From: Guyparkeria sp. | Lineage (GTDB): Bacteria > Pseudomonadota > Gammaproteobacteria > Halothiobacillales > Halothiobacillaceae | NCBI GenBank assembly: GCA_024636755.1 | Contig: JAGXGL010000092.1 | Location: 1-51,398, forward strand | Direction of reading: 5' to 3' | DNA length: 51,398 nucleotides | In this document: positions 1 to 8,571 of the stretch, piece by piece | How positions within the stretch are numbered: position 1 is the first letter of the stretch | How the letters are laid out: every line of letters begins with the position of its first letter | The notes under the pieces: model-generated | What the model was told of the DNA's origin: nothing | Databases searched by the model: none | Seen by the model: the letters and a program-made list of their open reading frames with translations, nothing else | Translations under genes and position numbers: made by a program

Positions 1-132
1 CACCTCGACCACGATGTCCTTCTCCGCGCCGGTGCGCAGGATCGTATTGATGGGCGGCAGGTTTTCCTCGAAGCTTGCCTCCACCACGCTGCCGCGGACC
101 GAGACGACGACGCCTTCGACTGTTTGACTCAT
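1..132 (-). CDS. atpD: N-type (alternative, Na+) F1F0 ATPase beta subunit, N-terminal fragment
   Basis: Reads leftward off the window edge, so only the first 44 residues are visible. They include GVVVSVRGSVVEASFEE followed by LPPINTILR and a run resembling IVVEV. This matches the N-terminal beta-barrel of ATPase beta subunits, and specifically the SVRGSVVD-type start of the alternative N-ATPase rather than the IIGAVVDV-type start of the housekeeping F1 beta subunit. The start ATG has a GGGAG ribosome-binding site about 9 nt upstream. In known N-ATPase operons atpD is the first gene, which agrees with the non-coding stretch lying directly upstream here. The family is thought to pump Na+ or H+ at the cost of ATP. 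The fragment is short, so a housekeeping beta subunit is not fully excluded. Confidence 0.6.
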   Translation of the reverse strand, partial: MSQTVEGVVVSVRGSVVEASFEENLPPINTILRTGAEKDIVVEV

Positions 133-389
133 CGGATGCTGACTCCCTCGATCGGGCTGATCGATCTTCCACAAGGGTAGGCAATAGCGGTCGGCATCAC
201 AGCCGTTCTGCCTGGCCTCCGTGGGACAAGGCAAACCCCCTTGCCGGGGCGCGGGTCATCAGGAATAGGTGAGGGCGGAGCGAGAGGGTGTGGCCAGACT
301 GACCTTTGGCCCGCTTGGTGGCGCGGCCGGATACGCGTTGACGAGGCGGTTTCCGCGGCGCGTGCGGAGACATGTCGGCGTCATCTGAT

Positions 390-476
390 TGGTGCGGGTG
401 GCCGGACTCGAACCGGCACGGCCTTTCGGCCTGCAGATTTTAAGTCTGCTGTGTCTACCAATTCCACCACACCCGC
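390..476 (-). tRNA. tRNA-Leu (UAA)
   Basis: An 87-nt class II tRNA read on the minus strand. It has a perfect 7-bp acceptor stem (GCGGGTG with CACCCGC), an encoded CCA end, anticodon loop CTTAAAA with anticodon UAA, a long variable arm (GGCCGAAAGGCC) and a canonical T arm (GGTTCGAGTCC). It stands alone. No U-rich terminator is visible just downstream. Confidence 0.96.
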
Positions 477-515
477 GATGGGACTCGGCCGGGCAGAGGG
501 TGCCCGGCGGCGGGC

Positions 516-545
516 ATTCTATCGCCTTTCGGCGGTGCCGGCGAA
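516..545 (-). promoter_or_regulatory. possible tRNA-Leu promoter
   Basis: Minus-strand TAGAAT (-10) lies about 40 nt upstream of the tRNA, with a poor TTCGCC -35 at 18-nt spacing. A GC-rich stretch follows the -10, as is usual for stringently controlled stable-RNA promoters. The -35 match is weak, so this is tentative. Confidence 0.3.
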
Positions 546-621
546 CCGCATGCACGGGCGATCAGGTGCGTTACACTCACGCGTTCGATTCATTCAGCAC
601 TGCCCGGAGTCACCCGCGATC

Positions 622-3552
622 ATGTCAGAAGCCAACGGTCCCAACGCCAATGGTCACCATCCTGCTTTCAGCCTGGTACGCTCGGTCCCCATCAAGGCGC
701 TCAATCTGACCGTCGACGAGTACCGGCACGACAAGACCGGCGCCCGGCACTACCACCTGGCCACCGACGACGATCAGAACGTGTTCCTGGTCGGTCTGCG
801 CACGGTGCCGGAAGATTCCACCGGCGTGGCGCATATCCTCGAGCACACCGCGCTGTGTGGCTCGGAGCGTTTTCCGGTGCGCGACCCGTTCTTCATGATG
901 ATTCGCCGGTCGCTCAACACCTTCATGAACGCCTTCACCTCGAGTGACTGGACGGCTTACCCCTTCGCCTCCTGCAACGAGAAGGACTTCTACAACCTGC
1001 TCGACATCTATCTCGACGCGACGTTTTTCTCGCGTATCGACGAGCTCGATTTCTGCCAGGAGGGCCACCGGGTCGAATTCGAGCAGTGGGACGATCCGAG
1101 CACGCCGTTGACCTTCAAGGGCGTGGTGTTCAACGAGATGAAGGGCGCGATGAGCGACTCGACCTCCGTGCTCTGGGAGACACTCTCGCGTGAACTGTTC
1201 CCGGATACCACCTATCACCACAACTCGGGTGGCGACCCTGCGCTGATCCCGGATCTGACCTACGAGCAGATGGTGGCGTTCTACAAGCGCTTCTATCACC
1301 CGTCTAACGCCGTCTTCATGACCTATGGCAACCAGCCGGTCGAGCGGCTGCAACGCCAGTTCGAAGAGCGGGCGTTGGCGCGCTTCGAGAAGATCGATCC
1401 CGATTCGGCCGTACCGCTCCAGCCGATCTTCGCCGGCCCGAAACAGGTCGAGGACGTCTACCCGCTCGACGAAGACGACACCGCCGAGAAGACCCACGTC
1501 AACGTCGGCTGGATGCTGGACGAGAGCGCCGATCTTGACGCGCGTCTCGAGGCGCAATTGCTCGAAGGCGTGCTGCTGGAAAACAGCGCCTCGCCGCTTC
1601 TGCGCGCGCTGGAAACCACCGATCTGGGCGCCTCGCCGTCTCCGGTGCTGGGGCTGGAGGATTCGCAGCGCCAGATGGTGTTCGTCGCGGGGCTCGAGGG
1701 CAGCGAGGCCGACCGCGCCGAGGCCGTGGAAAAGCTGATCCTCGACACACTGACCGGGGTGGTGGAAAAGGGCGTCGACCCCGACATGGTCGAGTCGGTG
1801 CTCCATCAGCTCGAGCTCGAGCAGCGCGAGATCACCGGCGATGGTTTCCCCTACGGCCTGCACCTGATCGTTCAGGCGTTGCCGGCGGCGATCCACGACA
1901 GCGATCCGATCAACCTGCTCGATCTCGAGCCGGCCCTCGAGCGCCTGCGTGCCAAGGCCGCCGACCCGCAGTTCATACCCAACCTGGTCCGTCGCCTGCT
2001 GCTGGACAACCCGCACCGCGTGCGGTTGGTGCTCAAGCCGGACACCGAGCTCTCCGCGCGCCAGCTGGCCGCGGAGAAGGCCCGGCTGGCGGCCATGCAG
2101 GACACGCTCACCGAAGAGGATAAACAGCGCATCGTCGGTCAGGCCAAGGCCCTGGCCGATCGTCAGGCCGTGGAGGGCGACCTGTCGATCCTGCCGACGG
2201 TGACCCGCGAGGATATCCCCGAGGACATCGACATCCCGCAGCCCGAGCAGTTCGTTCACCAGCCGTCGAGCCAGCGGTGGTACAACCGCAGTACCAACGG
2301 CCTGTGCTACCTGCAACTGGCGATCGACCTGCCGGACCTGGATCGGGACGAACTTGAACTGATGCCGGTCTATGCCGGTTTGCTCACCGAGATGGGGGCG
2401 GGTGATCGTGACTACGTCGCCATGGCCGAGGCGGTCACCGCCAGGAGCGGCGGCTTCTCCTCGGGCGCCTCGGTGCGTGCAGGTATCGATGATGTCCACA
2501 AGACCAGTGGGTTCTGGCTGCTGTCGGGCAAGGCGCTGGTGCGCAATGCCGATGCGATGGTCGACTTGTTCCACCAGCATCTCGATGCCGCGCGCTTCGA
2601 TGAAATAGATCGCATTCGCGATCTGGTCAGCCAGATGCGCTTTGGCACCGAGCAGGGCGTCTCCGGTCGTGGTCACGTTCACGCCATGCTGCTGGCCACC
2701 TCGGGCATGTCGGCCCGTGCAGCCATGCGTCACGACACCGCCGGGGTCTCGGCCGTGCGCCGCATCAAGTCGATGGATGACGGGCTTGAGCAGTTGGCCT
2801 CCCGTTACGATCTGGCCGAGCGACTGGCGCGGCTGCACGAGAAGCTCAAGGGCGGGCTGCGTCACTACAACGTGGTCACCGAGCGGCGTCACTTTGCCGA
2901 GATGGCCCAGGCCCTGCGCCCGCACATGCACCAGGGGCAGACGGACCAACCGTTCGCGCTGGGGCGTCACGAGGAACAGGTGCGCGAGGCCTGGATCGGC
3001 AACCTCGCGGTCAACTACTGCGCCAAGGCACATGCCTGCGTGCCGCCCAAGCACCCGGACGCGGCCGCATTGGCCGTGCTGGGCGGTTTCATGCGCAACG
3101 GCTTTTTGCACACGGCCATCCGCGAGAAGGGCGGGGCCTACGGTGGCGGGGCCGGCTTCGATTCCGAATCCGGCAGTTTCCGCTTCTTCTCCTATCGCGA
3201 TCCGCGCCTGGCCGAGACGCTCGAGGACTTCGATCGGGCAGTCGACTGGGTGGTGGACAATACTCACGAGGATCGCACCGTCGAGGAGGCGATCTTTGGC
3301 GTGATCGCCTCGATCGACAAGCCGGGTTCCCCGGCCGGCGAGGCGAAGAAGGCGTTCATGGATTCGCTGCACGGCCGAACCGTGGACGACCTGCGCGAGA
3401 TTCGGGCACGGGTGCTCGATGTCACCCAGGACGATCTCAAGCGGGTGGCGGAAACCTACCTCAAGCCCGAAACGGCGTCGGTCGGTGTGCTTGCCGGTCC
3501 GACACGCGAAGAGGACCTCAAGGCGCTGGATCTGCGGATCGAGCGCATCTGA
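622..3552 (+). CDS. M16C family zinc metallopeptidase (presequence-protease/PreP-like)
   Basis: A 976-residue protein, the usual length for the M16C (pitrilysin/PreP) group. The inverted zinc motif HILEH is at residues 71-75, with the typical downstream run TALCGSERFPVRDPF and the third-ligand region around VVFNEMKGAM near residue 165. The rest follows the two-half clamshell layout of PreP/Cym1 proteins, including a C-terminal half with GGAYGGGAGFD. No signal peptide is seen, so a cytoplasmic role in degrading short or unstructured peptides is likely. The ATG was chosen because similarity begins just after it and the tRNA lies upstream; the reading frame is open much further back, but that part overlaps the tRNA. 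The substrate in bacteria is not established. Confidence 0.9.
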   Translation: MSEANGPNANGHHPAFSLVRSVPIKALNLTVDEYRHDKTGARHYHLATDDDQNVFLVGLRTVPEDSTGVAHILEHTALCGSERFPVRDPFFMMIRRSLNTFMNAFTSSDWTAYPFASCNEKDFYNLLDIYLDATFFSRIDELDFCQEGHRVEFEQWDDPSTPLTFKGVVFNEMKGAMSDSTSVLWETLSRELFPDTTYHHNSGGDPALIPDLTYEQMVAFYKRFYHPSNAVFMTYGNQPVERLQRQFEERALARFEKIDPDSAVPLQPIFAGPKQVEDVYPLDEDDTAEKTHVNVGWMLDESADLDARLEAQLLEGVLLENSASPLLRALETTDLGASPSPVLGLEDSQRQMVFVAGLEGSEADRAEAVEKLILDTLTGVVEKGVDPDMVESVLHQLELEQREITGDGFPYGLHLIVQALPAAIHDSDPINLLDLEPALERLRAKAADPQFIPNLVRRLLLDNPHRVRLVLKPDTELSARQLAAEKARLAAMQDTLTEEDKQRIVGQAKALADRQAVEGDLSILPTVTREDIPEDIDIPQPEQFVHQPSSQRWYNRSTNGLCYLQLAIDLPDLDRDELELMPVYAGLLTEMGAGDRDYVAMAEAVTARSGGFSSGASVRAGIDDVHKTSGFWLLSGKALVRNADAMVDLFHQHLDAARFDEIDRIRDLVSQMRFGTEQGVSGRGHVHAMLLATSGMSARAAMRHDTAGVSAVRRIKSMDDGLEQLASRYDLAERLARLHEKLKGGLRHYNVVTERRHFAEMAQALRPHMHQGQTDQPFALGRHEEQVREAWIGNLAVNYCAKAHACVPPKHPDAAALAVLGGFMRNGFLHTAIREKGGAYGGGAGFDSESGSFRFFSYRDPRLAETLEDFDRAVDWVVDNTHEDRTVEEAIFGVIASIDKPGSPAGEAKKAFMDSLHGRTVDDLREIRARVLDVTQDDLKRVAETYLKPETASVGVLAGPTREEDLKALDLRIERI

Positions 3553-3619
3553 GCCGAGTCATGCCCTAGGGCGGGAGTGAGTGGTGAATCGTAACGAATC
3601 AGGGCAGGGAGTGGGACGG

Positions 3620-4696
3620 ATGCGCTGGATGATCTGGATCGGGGTGGCGGCAAGCCTGCTGCTCGCCTACTTCCTGTTGCCCATTCTCAGTCCTTTCGTG
3701 GTGGGTTTCATCATCGCCTACCTGTTCAATCCGCTGGTGACGAAGCTGGAGCGACGAGGCGTCTCACGCATGCTGGGGGCCTCGGCGGTCTTCACCGTCG
3801 GCGGGTTGCTGCTGGTGCTTACCCTGATCGCGCTCTTGCCGGTGCTCATCGAGCAGAGCGGCCGCTTGGTGCGCGTTTTCCCCGAGTTTATGGATGCGTT
3901 GCAGAACCGGATCATTCCCTGGTTCAACGAGAGGCTCGGGCTGGCGCTGGATCTGGGGCAGTTGCGCGAGATGCTCATGGACAACAAGGAGACCGTGGGC
4001 AAGGCGACGGCCGAGGGGGTGAGGGCCGTCTTCGGATCCGGCACGGCCGTGATGCTAGCGGTGATGAATTTCCTGCTGATCCCGGTGGTCGGCTTCTATC
4101 TGCTGCGTGACTGGCCGATGGTGGTCGACCGGATCGAGCGCCTGTTACCGCGAACCAGGAGTGCCGTCGTGGTGCAGCTGGCGCGCGAGTCCGACCGAAT
4201 GCTGGGTAATTTCCTGCGCGGTCAGCTGGCCGTGATGATCGCCAATGGGGTGACCTACTCAATCGGTCTGACCCTGATCGGGCTGAGTACCGGCATCGCG
4301 ATCGGCCTATTTGCCGGGCTGGTGAGTTTCGTGCCGTACCTGGGCACCATCATCGGCGTATTGCTGGCCCTGATCGCGATGTACATCCAGGCCGACGGTC
4401 TCTTGCCGTTGCTGCTCGTGCTGGGCGTGTTCGCTATCGGGCAGGTGCTGGAGACCGTTGTCTGGCAGCCGCGTTTCGTCGGCAACGAGATCTGCATGCA
4501 CCCGGTCGCCGTGATCTTTGCCGTGATGGCCGGTGGTCAGTTGTTCGGCTTTTTTGGCATCCTGCTCGCGCTGCCGGTCTCGGCGGTGCTGATCGTGCTG
4601 GGTAAGCACGCGCTGGACAACTATCAAAAAAGCCGTTTCTACCGCGGAGGCAACGAGCGGGCCTTACCACCGGGCAAAGACAGATCCGGGGGCTGA
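3620..4696 (+). CDS. AI-2E family transporter (PerM/UPF0118 permease)
   Basis: A 358-residue integral membrane protein. It begins with two closely spaced hydrophobic helices (WMIWIGVAASLLLAYFLLP, then LSPFVVGFIIAYLFNPLV), has a large amphipathic soluble part around residues 75-140, and ends with a cluster of helices in the second half. This is the AI-2E/PerM family pattern, including the conserved SFVPYLGTIIG and ILLALPVSA regions. Family members export autoinducer-2 or act as Na+/H+ antiporters; the substrate cannot be read from sequence. The ATG has GGGAG 8 nt upstream. A GTG 13 codons earlier, also preceded by GGGAG, is an alternative start. It lies 5 nt upstream of hda, and perM-hda adjacency is common in gammaproteobacteria. 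Confidence 0.85.
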   Translation: MRWMIWIGVAASLLLAYFLLPILSPFVVGFIIAYLFNPLVTKLERRGVSRMLGASAVFTVGGLLLVLTLIALLPVLIEQSGRLVRVFPEFMDALQNRIIPWFNERLGLALDLGQLREMLMDNKETVGKATAEGVRAVFGSGTAVMLAVMNFLLIPVVGFYLLRDWPMVVDRIERLLPRTRSAVVVQLARESDRMLGNFLRGQLAVMIANGVTYSIGLTLIGLSTGIAIGLFAGLVSFVPYLGTIIGVLLALIAMYIQADGLLPLLLVLGVFAIGQVLETVVWQPRFVGNEICMHPVAVIFAVMAGGQLFGFFGILLALPVSAVLIVLGKHALDNYQKSRFYRGGNERALPPGKDRSGG

Positions 4697-4701
4697 GCCG
4701 G

Positions 4702-5397
4702 ATGCAGCAAATCCCGCTGGCGCTCGATCTGGTCACCCCGACGAGTTTCGAGGGTTTCATCGGCAACGAGAACCTGTTGCTCAAGGCGACCCTGGCCGAG
4801 CAGGCGACCGGCGCTGGTGAGGCGCAGGTGCTGATCCACGGGCCGTCCGGGGCGGGCAAGTCGCATCTGGCGCAGGCGACCTGCTACCACGCCGGTTCGA
4901 TGGGGCGTCCGGCCGCCTACTGGCCGTTGCGCCAGCTGGGTGGGCAACTGGCCGCGGCAAGTGAGCAGATCGAGGCCTTCGCCCTGGCGGTGATCGACGA
5001 TGTCGATGCCGTGATCGGTCAGGCCGAGGGGGAATTCATGCTGTTCGACCTCATCAACCGGGCGCGCGAAGCCGGCGTGCCGCTGCTGTTGACGGCCTCG
5101 CATCCGCCAACCGAGTTACCGGTGAACCTGCCGGATCTGGCCTCGCGGCTGGCCTGGGGGGCAGTGATGACCGTTCACCTGCCGGGTGACGGTGAGAAGA
5201 TCGAGCTGCTTCGGGCTCGCGCGCAGGCGCGGGGGCTGGAAATGCCGCATGGCACGGCGCAGTGGATGCTGGGTCATCTGCCGCGTGACGTCGGGACATT
5301 GCTGGACGCGCTCGGTCGCCTGGATCGCGAGTCGATGATCGCCAAGCGCCGGCTGACCATCCCGTTCCTGCGCGAGGTGCTGGTCGAGGAGGACTGA
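4702..5397 (+). CDS. hda: DnaA regulatory inactivator Hda
   Basis: A 231-residue AAA+ protein homologous to the ATPase core of DnaA but lacking its DNA-binding domain, as expected for Hda. The N-terminus QQIPLALDL resembles the clamp-binding motif used to dock on DnaN. Walker A is GPSGAGKS at residues 47-54, and a Walker B-like AVIDDVDAV follows near residue 97. In E. coli, clamp-bound Hda stimulates ATP hydrolysis by DnaA and so prevents re-initiation of replication. The gene follows the AI-2E permease by 5 nt and is probably co-transcribed with it. Confidence 0.92.
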   Translation: MQQIPLALDLVTPTSFEGFIGNENLLLKATLAEQATGAGEAQVLIHGPSGAGKSHLAQATCYHAGSMGRPAAYWPLRQLGGQLAAASEQIEAFALAVIDDVDAVIGQAEGEFMLFDLINRAREAGVPLLLTASHPPTELPVNLPDLASRLAWGAVMTVHLPGDGEKIELLRARAQARGLEMPHGTAQWMLGHLPRDVGTLLDALGRLDRESMIAKRRLTIPFLREVLVEED

Positions 5398-5427
5398 GCG
5401 CCTATTGGTTGTTGCCCCGCCAGCGGG

Positions 5428-5595
5428 CCTCTGCACGATTCGGTGACGTTTCTGGCTTGAGGATTTGTTCGCAATCAAGGCGCCGGAGCGAAGACGGGCT
5501 TGCGGCCCGTCGAGTGATGGCTTTGCTGCGTGCGGGCAAATCCTCAAGCCCCGGAAAGGGCGGTTTCGCAGAGACGTTATCGAATCGTGTAGAGG
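5428..5595. repeat. small inverted-repeat element A (MITE/REP-like)
   Basis: Fills the hda-smpB gap. Its 25-bp ends are imperfect inverted repeats (left begins CCTCTGCACGATTCGG; right on the other strand begins CCTCTACACGATTCGA; 4 mismatches). Nested inside is a perfect 14-bp inverted repeat, GGCTTGAGGATTTG at 5454-5467 and its complement at 5537-5550. The end motif CTCTGCACGA-TC recurs at 9237-9561 and, in part, at 46194-46312, so this looks like a member of a dispersed family. No coding capacity is evident. As RNA it would fold into a long two-part stem and could also serve as the 3' end of hda and smpB transcripts. Confidence 0.75.
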
Positions 5596-5599
5596 TCCG

Positions 5600-6079
5600 C
5601 TACATGCTGTGGCGGACGATGCGCTGCTTGTCACGCTGCCAATCGCGGTCCTTCATGGTCGCGCGCTTGTCGTGGGCCTTCTTGCCCTCACCGAGGGCGA
5701 TTTCGAGCTTGGCCCTGCCGCGCTTGAAGTACATCGCGGTGGGCACGATCGTGAACCCCTTGCGCTCGACCTGACCGATCAGACGGGCGAGCTCCTGCTC
5801 GTGGAGCAGCAGCTTGCGGGTGCGCGTCGGGTCGGGACGGACGTGGCTGGAGGCCTGGAGCAGCGGGGTGATCACCGCGCCCAGCAGCCAGGCCTCGCCG
5901 TCCTTGATGATGACGTGCGCGTCGGCGATCTGGGCCTTGCCCGCGCGCAGGGCCTTGACTTCCCAGCCCTCGAGTACCAATCCGGCCTCGATGCGATCGC
6001 CGAGGAAGAAGTCGAACTTCGCCTTCTTGTTCAGCGCGATGGTGGACTGGCCGGTGGTGGGCTTGTTGTTCTTGCTCAT
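5600..6079 (-). CDS. smpB: SsrA-binding protein SmpB
   Basis: A 159-residue basic protein of standard SmpB length. It shows the OB-fold core with [28 protein letters not shown], a [11 protein letters not shown] helix region and the [11 protein letters not shown] strand, plus the basic C-terminal tail [17 protein letters not shown] that enters the mRNA channel. SmpB binds tmRNA and delivers it to stalled ribosomes for trans-translation. The ssrA RNA itself is not in this window. No Shine-Dalgarno sequence precedes the ATG, and a good extended -10 lies only 6 nt upstream, so the message may be leaderless. Confidence 0.96.
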   Translation of the reverse strand: MSKNNKPTTGQSTIALNKKAKFDFFLGDRIEAGLVLEGWEVKALRAGKAQIADAHVIIKDGEAWLLGAVITPLLQASSHVRPDPTRTRKLLLHEQELARLIGQVERKGFTIVPTAMYFKRGRAKLEIALGEGKKAHDKRATMKDRDWQRDKQRIVRHSM

Positions 6080-6085
6080 CCCCGC

Positions 6086-6094
6086 ATTCTAGCA
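6086..6094 (-). promoter_or_regulatory. extended -10 promoter for smpB
   Basis: TGCTAGAAT on the minus strand is an extended -10 (TGn plus TAGAAT, 5 of 6 matches to consensus). Its last base is 7 nt from the A of the smpB start codon, so transcription would start at or next to that ATG. No convincing -35 is present. Confidence 0.45.
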
Positions 6095-6255
6095 GCATGT
6101 GGGCGGCCACCCGGTGCCTGTGGGCAGTCTCGGCGCTTTTGTCAGCGGCTTGGCCGTGATGGCGGCATGGTGGTAGTTTTTCAGCGGCTCGCGTGGTTCC
6201 GTCGCGTGGGCCTTGGGAGAGGAACCCCGCCCGTCCAAACCGAAGAGGAAGTCCG

Positions 6256-7617
6256 GTGTCCGCACAACATCTCGAGAACCATCCGGAATGGAGTGGCCGT
6301 CTGGCCTTCATCCTTGCCTCGGCGGGCTCGGCCGTCGGCCTGGGCAACATCTGGAAGTTTCCCTACATCATGGGCGACAACGGCGGCGGGGCGTTCGTGA
6401 TGATCTACCTGGCCTGCCTGCTGATCGTCGCCACGCCGATCCTGATCAGTGAAGTGATGCTCGGGCGTCGTGCCCGTTCCAACCCGATCATCGGCATGGG
6501 CAAGCTCGCCGACCAAGCCGGCGTGAGCCGCGGCTGGCAGGTGATCGGTTGGATGGGCGTGCTCACCGGGTTTCTCATCCTGAGTTTCTATTCGGTGGTC
6601 ATGGGCTGGGCGCTGTCCTATGTCGAGAAGGCCGCGAACGGTGCCTTCGTCGGTGCCTCGTCGGAAACCGTCAAGGGGCTGTTCGACGGCCTGGTCGGCA
6701 ATCCAGGGACTTTGCTGTTTTGGCACACGGTGGCCATGGTGATGACCGTGGCGGTGGTGGCGCGTGGCGTGCGCGGTGGGCTGGAACTGGCCACGCGGAT
6801 CATGATGCCGTTGCTCATCGTGATCCTGGTGCTGCTGTTCGGCTACAACATCGGCACCCCGGGGTTCGCGCCCGCCATGGAGTTCATGTTCGCGCCGGAC
6901 TTCTCGCGGGTGAACGCCGAGACCTTCCTGGTTGCCCTCGGGCACGCCTTCTTCACGCTGAGTCTCGGCATGGGCGCGATCATGGTGTACGGCTCGTACA
7001 TGCCCCGGGGCACCTCGATCGTGCGCGCCGGCATCTGGATCATCGTTCTGGATACCGGCATCGCCCTGCTCGCCGGCATGGTGATCTTCCCGATCGTGTT
7101 CTCCAACGGCATGAGCCCGGAGCAGGGGGCCGGGCTGATCTTCCAGACCCTGCCGTTGGCGCTCGGGCAGATGGAGTGGGGCTACTGGCTTGCCATCGTG
7201 TTGTTCGTGCTGGTGTCGATCGCGGCCTGGACCTCGGCGATCTCGCTGGTCGAGCCGGCGGTGTCCTATCTCTGGGAGCGCTTCGGCATCCGCCGCCTGC
7301 ATTCGGCGATCGCCGTGGGCGTGGCGACTTGGTCGCTGGGTGTACTGGCGGCCCTGTCGTTCAACCTGCTCGGTGATCTCACCCTGTTCGGCAAGAACGT
7401 CTTCGGACTGCTCGAATTCACCACCGCCAACATCTTGCTGCCGGCCGGCGGCATGCTGATCGCGCTCTTCGCCGCCTGGCGGATGCCACGCGCGGATTCG
7501 GCCGAGGAACTGGGGCTGGCCGGCTGGCGGTATCGGCTATGGTGGTGGCTGGCGGCGATCGTCGCCCCGCTGGGCGTGGCGCTGGTGTTCCTCAATGGGC
7601 TGGGTCTGTTCGGCTGA
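6256..7617 (+). CDS. neurotransmitter:sodium symporter (NSS/SNF) family transporter
   Basis: A 453-residue multi-pass membrane protein. Helix 1 carries the family signature GSAVGLGNIWKFPYIMGDNG (about residues 21-40), where the Na+ and substrate sites lie in LeuT/MhsT-type transporters. About 11-12 hydrophobic helices follow, including LGHAFFTLSLGMGAIMVYGSY, which corresponds to the helix 6-7 region. Bacterial NSS proteins import amino acids, often aromatic or hydrophobic, using the Na+ gradient; the substrate here is unknown. The GTG start has GAGGAA 6 nt upstream, and similarity begins just after it. The gene sits alone between smpB and ratA, a pair that is usually adjacent, so it may be an insertion relative to the ancestral order. 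Confidence 0.9.
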   Translation: MSAQHLENHPEWSGRLAFILASAGSAVGLGNIWKFPYIMGDNGGGAFVMIYLACLLIVATPILISEVMLGRRARSNPIIGMGKLADQAGVSRGWQVIGWMGVLTGFLILSFYSVVMGWALSYVEKAANGAFVGASSETVKGLFDGLVGNPGTLLFWHTVAMVMTVAVVARGVRGGLELATRIMMPLLIVILVLLFGYNIGTPGFAPAMEFMFAPDFSRVNAETFLVALGHAFFTLSLGMGAIMVYGSYMPRGTSIVRAGIWIIVLDTGIALLAGMVIFPIVFSNGMSPEQGAGLIFQTLPLALGQMEWGYWLAIVLFVLVSIAAWTSAISLVEPAVSYLWERFGIRRLHSAIAVGVATWSLGVLAALSFNLLGDLTLFGKNVFGLLEFTTANILLPAGGMLIALFAAWRMPRADSAEELGLAGWRYRLWWWLAAIVAPLGVALVFLNGLGLFG

Positions 7618-7649
7618 CTCGGGTGTGATCCGTGACGGGGCGGCGATTT

Positions 7650-7658
7650 TGCTAGAAT
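7650..7658 (+). promoter_or_regulatory. extended -10 promoter for ratA-rnfH
   Basis: TGCTAGAAT gives an extended -10 about 38 nt upstream of the ratA start. It is identical to the 9-mer in front of smpB. No clear -35 is present. Confidence 0.4.
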
Positions 7659-7696
7659 CCCTATCCGACCACCATTAAGGGCGGGCCTTCCCCGGT

Positions 7697-8161
7697 ATGA
7701 GCACCACCATCGAGCGACAGGTCGATGTACCGTTCTCCGCGCTACAGATGTACGCGCTGGTCAACGACATCGACGCCTATCCCGACTTTCTCCCCTGGTG
7801 CGAGCAGACGCGCATCATCCAGGCAACGGGTGACGAGGTCGAGGCCAGCATCACCCTGAAGAAGGGCGCGATCCGCAAGACCTTCGTCACGCGCAATCAC
7901 AACGAGCCGGGTTCACGCATCGTGGTCACCCTGGTTGACGGGCCGTTCCGTCATCTGGATGGGTTCTGGGAGTTCGAGGATCTGCCCGATGGCGGTTCGC
8001 GGGTGACCCTCGACATGCGTTTCGAGTTCTCCAACTGGTTGCTCGAACGCGCGATCGGGCCGGTGTTCCGCGAGATCGTCAAGAACCTCGTCGGCTCGTT
8101 TCGCAAGCGGGCCTTCGAGGTCTACCCACGCGATTCGTCGGGTGGCGGAGACGGGGCGTGA
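7697..8161 (+). CDS. ratA: RatA/COQ10-type START-domain protein
   Basis: A 154-residue single-domain protein of the polyketide cyclase/START superfamily (helix-grip fold). The start, with [25 protein letters not shown], and the middle region ([15 protein letters not shown]) match E. coli RatA (YfjG) and mitochondrial Coq10. RatA was described as a toxin that blocks association of ribosomal subunits, while Coq10 relatives bind ubiquinone; which activity applies here cannot be told. The downstream gene overlaps it by 4 nt (GTGA), as in the common ratA-rnfH pair. Confidence 0.88.
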   Translation: MSTTIERQVDVPFSALQMYALVNDIDAYPDFLPWCEQTRIIQATGDEVEASITLKKGAIRKTFVTRNHNEPGSRIVVTLVDGPFRHLDGFWEFEDLPDGGSRVTLDMRFEFSNWLLERAIGPVFREIVKNLVGSFRKRAFEVYPRDSSGGGDGA

Positions 8162-8571
8162 AGGTCGAGGTGGCCTACGCCCGTCCGGACATTCAGATGC
8201 TGCTCGAGGTGGATGTCGCCGAGGGGGCGACCGTCGAAGAGGCGATCCGTCGCAGTGGGATTTTGGAACGCTTTCCCGAGATCGACCTGTCAAAACAGAA
8301 GGTCGGCGTGTTCGCCAAGGTCGCGCCGCTGTCGCAGGTCTTGCGCGAGTGGGATCGCGTCGAGATCTACCGCCCGCTGATCGCCGATCCCAAGGCGGCG
8401 CGTCGTCAGCGCGCCCAAAAGGATGGGGCCAGGGCCAGGAACGATGGGGCTCGAGCCGGGCGTAAAGCGGCGCCATCCAAGGCGGATGACAAGGCGGATG
8501 ACAAGGCGGATGACAAGGCGGATGACAAGGCGGATAAAACCGCGTCCGACACGAAAAAACCGGCGGAGTAG
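8158..8571 (+). CDS. rnfH: RnfH family ubiquitin-fold protein (RatB)
   Basis: A 137-residue protein. The first 80 residues form the RnfH domain: [18 protein letters not shown], then [13 protein letters not shown], then [31 protein letters not shown]. The fold is ubiquitin/MoaD-like and the function is undefined. The remaining ~55 residues are a low-complexity Lys/Ala/Asp tail with four tandem ADDK units, encoded by a 12-bp repeat. Many RnfH proteins end soon after ADPK, so the tail is an expansion. The GTG start overlaps the ratA stop, which implies translational coupling. The last codons also encode the stem of a terminator for the opposing bamE gene. Confidence 0.86.
   Translation: MKVEVAYARPDIQMLLEVDVAEGATVEEAIRRSGILERFPEIDLSKQKVGVFAKVAPLSQVLREWDRVEIYRPLIADPKAARRQRAQKDGARARNDGARAGRKAAPSKADDKADDKADDKADDKADKTASDTKKPAE
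8481..8528 (+). repeat. 12-bp tandem repeat, 4 copies, in the rnfH tail
   Basis: Four perfect copies of GGCGGATGACAA, followed by a partial fifth unit (GGCGGAT). It stays in frame and encodes repeated Ala-Asp-Asp-Lys. Perfect identity between units points to recent slippage or expansion, and copy number is likely to vary between strains. Confidence 0.95.

Noticed and set aside
625-3372. Very long open frame (915 codons) opposite the M16C peptidase gene
   Set aside because: Its composition is that of an antisense frame in GC-rich coding DNA, it has no recognisable domain, and the plus-strand gene has a clear zinc motif and full family similarity. The same applies to long antisense frames opposite dnaK, infB, pnp, pgm and ovoA.
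8481-8535. CRISPR-like short repeats
   Set aside because: Units are 12 bp, contiguous, in frame and without spacers. This is a coding tandem repeat. No CRISPR array was seen anywhere in the window.
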